In this document: piece by piece, positions 60,567 to 64,000 of the stretch
Layout: each line of letters begins with the position of its first letter
Numbering within the stretch: position 1 is the first letter of the stretch
Assembly (NCBI GenBank): GCA_021044545.1
Contig: CP087990.1
Location: 62,001-126,000 of the forward strand
Length of the DNA: 64,000 nucleotides
DNA from: Comamonadaceae bacterium M7527
GTDB lineage: Bacteria > Pseudomonadota > Gammaproteobacteria > Burkholderiales > Burkholderiaceae_C
Direction of reading: 5' to 3'
Made by a program: the position numbers and the translations under genes
Notes under the pieces: generated by a model
Databases searched by the model: none
What the model was told of the DNA's origin: nothing
What the model saw: the letters and a program-made list of their open reading frames with translations, nothing else

Positions 60567-61628
60567 ATGGACAACTTGGACTTGACTGTATTGCGCACCT
60601 TGCGCGACTGGCGTGCAGCGGGCCACCGTGCGTTGCTGGCTACTGTTGTTCGCACATGGGGCTCGTCGCCAAGGCCCATTGGCTCCATCATGGCCATGCG
60701 AGACGATGGCGCGGTGGTGGGGTCGGTGTCTGGCGGCTGCATTGAGGATGATCTGATCAACCGTTACACCTTGGCATACAGGGGTGAGCAAGCCGGTGGT
60801 GAGACCACCGAGATTCCATCCGGGCCGCCACAAGCGGTGAGCTATGGCGTTAGCGCCGACGAGGCACACCGCTTTGGTTTGCCCTGTGGGGGCACGTTAG
60901 AGTTGTTGCTTGAGTTTGATCCTGATGCCCAGCAATTGGTCAATTTGGTGGCCGAGCTAGACCAAGGTCGCTTGGTTCAACGCACGCTGGACTTGGCGAC
61001 CAGCCAGGCTACCTGCCAAGGCTGTCACACACCCAGTGAGCTCAAGCTTGACAGCACGCAGCTGGTCAATACCTTTGGGCCGGGCTACCGCATGCTGATT
61101 ATTGGCGCTGGCCAGTTGAGTGAGTACTTGGCCACCATGGCGTTGTTCAACGGCTTCTCGGTGACCGTGTGTGACCCGCGTGACGAATACCGAGGTGCCT
61201 GGCAAGTGCCAGCAGCCCATGTGGTGAGCACCATGCCAGACGACGAAGTCAAAGCATTTGCGCCAGACTCGCGCAGCTGCGTGGTGGCTCTTACGCACGA
61301 CCCCAAGCTGGACGATTTGGCGTTGCTGGAGGCGCTGGATACGCCAGCGTTTTATGTGGGCGCCATAGGCTCCAGGCGCAACGACGCGTCCAGGCGCGAG
61401 CGCATGATTGAGCACTTTGACCAAACCGAGCAAAGCCTGCAACGTTTGCGCGGCCCAATTGGCATCTACATTGGCAGCAAGACGCCACCAGAGATTGCTG
61501 TGAGTGTGATGGCCGAGGTGCTTGCCGTTAAAAACAATGTGACCTTGCCACGCGACATGGAAGTGGGCTTGGCCAAAGAGCGCCTTGAGAAGCCGCACAA
61601 CGAGCCAGGCCTGGTGTGCGGTGTGTAG
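60567..61628 (+). CDS. coxF: XdhC/CoxF-family molybdenum cofactor maturation protein
   Basis: Protein of 353 residues in two parts: an XdhC/CoxI N-terminal domain (TVVRTWGSSPRPIGSIMAMR; SVSGGCIEDDLINRY; PCGGTLELLLEF) and a Rossmann-like C-terminal domain (MLIIGAGQLSEYLATMALFN; GAIGSRRNDASRRERM). It is the second XdhC-type protein in the window and most likely delivers cofactor to CoxL. ATG 60567 with CTGGAGA upstream is used. Confidence 0.9.
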   Translation: MDNLDLTVLRTLRDWRAAGHRALLATVVRTWGSSPRPIGSIMAMRDDGAVVGSVSGGCIEDDLINRYTLAYRGEQAGGETTEIPSGPPQAVSYGVSADEAHRFGLPCGGTLELLLEFDPDAQQLVNLVAELDQGRLVQRTLDLATSQATCQGCHTPSELKLDSTQLVNTFGPGYRMLIIGAGQLSEYLATMALFNGFSVTVCDPRDEYRGAWQVPAAHVVSTMPDDEVKAFAPDSRSCVVALTHDPKLDDLALLEALDTPAFYVGAIGSRRNDASRRERMIEHFDQTEQSLQRLRGPIGIYIGSKTPPEIAVSVMAEVLAVKNNVTLPRDMEVGLAKERLEKPHNEPGLVCGV

Positions 61629-61647
61629 CGAATTGGCCGAGCAGGCG

Positions 61648-62625
61648 TTACATCAGCAGGTGTTCGCCAGCGTTGTCGCCGCCCAGAATGACGTAGTTCA
61701 CTTTGCGCACGTCCATCAGCTTGGTGCCGCCCGCGTATGAAATAGAGCTTTGTACGTCTTGCTCCATTTCAATAAGTGTATTGGCCAGCTTGCCCTTGAT
61801 GGGCTCCAAAATACGCTTGCCTTCAACGTGCTTGTACTCGCCTTTGTTGAAGTCGCTGGCTGAGCCGTAGTACTCTTTGAACAGTTCGCCGTTAACTTCA
61901 ACGGTGGCGCCGGGTGACTCTTCATGGCCTGCAAACAAGGAGCCAATCATCACCATGGACGCGCCAAAGCGCACGCTTTTGGCAATGTCGCCGTGGCTTC
62001 GAATGCCGCCGTCAGCAATAATGGGCTTGGTGGCTACACGTGCACACCACTTCAGCGCTGAGAGCTGCCAGCCGCCGGTGCCAAAGCCGGTTTTGAGCTT
62101 TGTGATACACACTTTGCCAGGGCCTACGCCGACTTTGGTGGCGTCTGCACCCCAGTTTTCCAGGTCAATCACGGCTTCTGGTGTGGCCACGTTGCCTGCA
62201 ATCACAAACGACTGAGGCAGGTGCTTTTTGATGTACATGATCATGTCGCGCACGTTGTCCGAGTGGCCGTGTGCAATGTCAATGGTGATGTACTCGGGCA
62301 CCAGACCCTGGGCCTTGAATTGGTCGACTGTGTCGTAGTCGGCTTTTTTAACGCCTAGCGAAATAGACGCGAATACGCCGGCCTTGTGCATGTCGCGCAC
62401 AAACGTGACGTTGTCCAGGTCAAAGCGGTGCATCACGTAGAAGTAGCCGTTGTCAGCCATCCACTTGCAAATGGTCTCGTTGACCACGGTTTTCATGTTG
62501 GCAGGTACAACGGGCAAGCGAAAGCTGCGCTCGCCTAGCGTAACGCTGGTGTCACACTGTGCGCGGCTCTCAACGCGGCATTTGCGAGGCAACAACAAGA
62601 CGTTGTCGTAGTCAAAGATTTCCAT
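61648..62625 (-). CDS. guaC: GMP reductase GuaC
   Basis: Converts GMP to IMP with NADPH, 325 residues. The IMPDH/GMPR barrel is evident: FDYDNVLLLPRKCRVESRAQ, the catalytic loop VGVGPGKVCITKLKTGFGT with the active Cys, and IIADGGIRSHGDIAKSVRFG. The GPGKVCITK sequence places it with the Bacillus-type GuaC rather than IMP dehydrogenase, and no CBS domains are present. The start at 62625 gives MEIFDYDN; an upstream opening to 62730 is rejected. It converges on coxF with a 19-base gap and may feed purines toward xanthine. Confidence 0.93.
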   Translation of the reverse strand: MEIFDYDNVLLLPRKCRVESRAQCDTSVTLGERSFRLPVVPANMKTVVNETICKWMADNGYFYVMHRFDLDNVTFVRDMHKAGVFASISLGVKKADYDTVDQFKAQGLVPEYITIDIAHGHSDNVRDMIMYIKKHLPQSFVIAGNVATPEAVIDLENWGADATKVGVGPGKVCITKLKTGFGTGGWQLSALKWCARVATKPIIADGGIRSHGDIAKSVRFGASMVMIGSLFAGHEESPGATVEVNGELFKEYYGSASDFNKGEYKHVEGKRILEPIKGKLANTLIEMEQDVQSSISYAGGTKLMDVRKVNYVILGGDNAGEHLLM

Positions 62626-62814
62626 GATGCATCTGTCCCAAGTTTCCAAGGTTAATAGGATGTACGGGCGGTTGTCGCCGGTGTACAGAGCACTTGGTTT
62701 GGTACCGGTTTGTTGGCCTGTGCGTTTCAATCAGCCAAAAAAACCGGACGCCAAAAAAACTTGGGCCCGGTGTCTGATTCTACCTAAACTTCACGGCGTT
62801 TTACCGGTCGGCTT

Positions 62815-64000
62815 TCACGTGTCGCCCATGGGCTTGCCGGCACCAAGCAGGGCAATACGCCTGGCTTGCAGCTCGCGGTAGCGTGCCAGCGCGCCGGGAT
62901 CGGTTCCCGCCTGCGCAATGGCGTCGTTTTCCAGCAGTTGCAAATGCTCAATGAGTACGCGGCGCATGAGCTCGCGCAGCTCGGCCTGGGTCTCAACGGT
63001 GTCTTCGTTGCCCAGCGTGTTGGCTTGCTCTACGGCGCGTGCTGCCTGTACCGCAAAGCTTTGCTCGCGCATGGCCAGTTGCAGCGCTGCCCATGGCTGT
63101 GGCCCGTGGTCGTGCCATTGGGCCTCTAGCCAGGTGAAGAGCGGGCCAAATGGTTCACCTTGCTCGGCCAGCAAGTGTTGTTCGTCTGTGCTCAACCAGC
63201 CCCATGCTTGTGGCGTGGTGAGCACAATGCGCGCCACGTGGTCTACACGACTGGTGACATGGCCGCGCCCTGACCGGTAGCTGGGCGTGTAGGCTGAGCC
63301 GGCGGTACGGTTGCCTTTTTGCCAGGCGCGCTTGCCTTGGGCGGGCCGCTGCGTTAGGTGGTCGTTGCCTTGCCCAAAGCCAATTGGGTTCTCCGGCTTG
63401 TGTGTTGCTGTTGGCGTGGCCTGGTTGCCAGTGCTGGCCGCGCGGCGCTGGGGGTAGCGTTTGGCGTTGGCTTGCCACAGCTCCAGCACTTCGTGTGCGC
63501 CCAAGTTGGCACCATCGGCCAGCTCGGTCAGCAGCTGGCGTTTGAGGGCGCCATCAGGCAGAGCCGTCCAAAGGGGCTGTGCCGCACTCAGCATGTGGGC
63601 ACGGCCTTCAGCTGTAGCCAGGTCCAGCTCAGCGCTGGCCGCGTTCATTAAAAAACGGCTAAGCGGCGTGGCATTGGCCACCATGTCCTCAAAGGCTTGG
63701 GCGCCGTTGGCGCGAATAAAACTGTCTGGATCGTGCTGTGCAGGTAAAAACAAAAACTTGACTGAGCGTGTGTCTGTGGCGAAGGGCAAGGCGGCCTCCA
63801 GGGCTTTGCGCGCCGCGCGCCTGCCCGCTGCGTCACCGTCAAAGCTGAACACAACCGCGTCTGTAAACCTGAACAGCTTTTGTACATGGTCTGGCGTGCA
63901 GGCTGTTCCAAGCGTTGCAACCGCGTTGCCAAAGCCCATTTGGGCCAGGGCCACCACGTCCATATAACCCTCTGTCACCAGTGCATAGCCGCGCTCGCGC
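62815..64000 (-). CDS. dnaG: DNA primase DnaG (5' part outside window)
   Basis: C-terminal ~395 residues of primase. At the right edge the TOPRIM domain is seen: LVTEGYMDVVALAQMGFGNA with the catalytic Glu, then VFSFDGDAAGRRAARKALEA with the metal-binding Asp pair. The DnaB-binding helical region follows and the protein ends with LLGAGKPMGDT. The N-terminal zinc-binding domain lies beyond position 64000. Confidence 0.94.
   Translation of the reverse strand, partial: RERGYALVTEGYMDVVALAQMGFGNAVATLGTACTPDHVQKLFRFTDAVVFSFDGDAAGRRAARKALEAALPFATDTRSVKFLFLPAQHDPDSFIRANGAQAFEDMVANATPLSRFLMNAASAELDLATAEGRAHMLSAAQPLWTALPDGALKRQLLTELADGANLGAHEVLELWQANAKRYPQRRAASTGNQATPTATHKPENPIGFGQGNDHLTQRPAQGKRAWQKGNRTAGSAYTPSYRSGRGHVTSRVDHVARIVLTTPQAWGWLSTDEQHLLAEQGEPFGPLFTWLEAQWHDHGPQPWAALQLAMREQSFAVQAARAVEQANTLGNEDTVETQAELRELMRRVLIEHLQLLENDAIAQAGTDPGALARYRELQARRIALLGAGKPMGDT

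Noticed and set aside
1..64000. CRISPR arrays, insertion sequences or prophage
   Set aside because: No regularly spaced repeats, transposase, integrase or phage structural genes were recognised.

Overview
This window looks like a chromosomal segment of a Burkholderiales betaproteobacterium, most likely a freshwater Comamonadaceae-type organism. That placement is an inference from gene order and protein character (glycerol ABC transporter operon, recN-rapZ-mutY-mutM and ispE-tRNA-Gln-prs-rplY-pth blocks, form II coxSLM cluster); I could not run a search. No phage, insertion sequence or CRISPR array is visible.

Layout. (1) 1-10088: glycerol regulon. On the minus strand lies glpS-glpT-glpP-glpQ-glpU-glpV-glpD (ABC uptake and glycerol-3-phosphate dehydrogenase); divergent are glpR (DeoR repressor) and glpK (glycerol kinase). 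The divergent promoter carries six helically phased GTTC half-sites. (2) 10109-13481: a YnaI-like mechanosensitive channel, selD, and a convergent FAD oxidoreductase of the type often fused to SelD. (3) 13593-18688: a ynjBCD-ynjF-like ABC transporter and CDP-alcohol phosphotransferase operon with a DUF3047 protein. (4) 18875-21094: a VTT/DedA membrane domain fused to a MerA-like disulfide reductase. (5) 21152-36770: housekeeping block with ftsY, rsmD, coaD, ferredoxin, pth, rplY, prs, tRNA-Gln, ispE, lolB, a TPR protein, mutM, mutY, rapZ, recN, nadK, hrcA and a CAT-anticodon tRNA. (6) 37200-38623: an AT-rich, probably acquired phosphoglycerol-transferase-like gene directly downstream of that tRNA. 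(7) 38765-41435: small lipoprotein and NADP-malic enzyme. (8) 41601-52504: purine/ureide catabolism: M20 hydrolase, UraD-AllC fusion, PuuE allantoinase, GntR regulator, UraH, lipoprotein and XdhABC. (9) 52594-61628: a GAF-Fis regulator and a form II CO-dehydrogenase-like molybdenum hydroxylase operon (coxS-L-M, then coxD-E-G-F). (10) guaC (GMP reductase) and the 3' part of dnaG.

How it works together: glycerol is imported by the ABC system, phosphorylated by GlpK and oxidised by GlpD under GlpR. In the purine region XdhABC makes urate and UraH, UraD, PuuE and AllC carry 5-hydroxyisourate down to ureidoglycine/ureidoglycolate; no urate oxidase is present in the window. The neighbouring coxSLM-type enzyme has the AYRGAGR signature of form II, so CO oxidation should not be assumed; its position between xanthine dehydrogenase and GMP reductase makes a purine or N-heterocycle hydroxylase a reasonable alternative.

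A striking property of the sequence is a set of single-base disruptions in conserved genes (glpR, glpK, ftsY, coaD, nadK, opgB-like, maeB), several at six-base homopolymers. Because ftsY, coaD and nadK are normally essential, sequencing or assembly indels are the simplest explanation.
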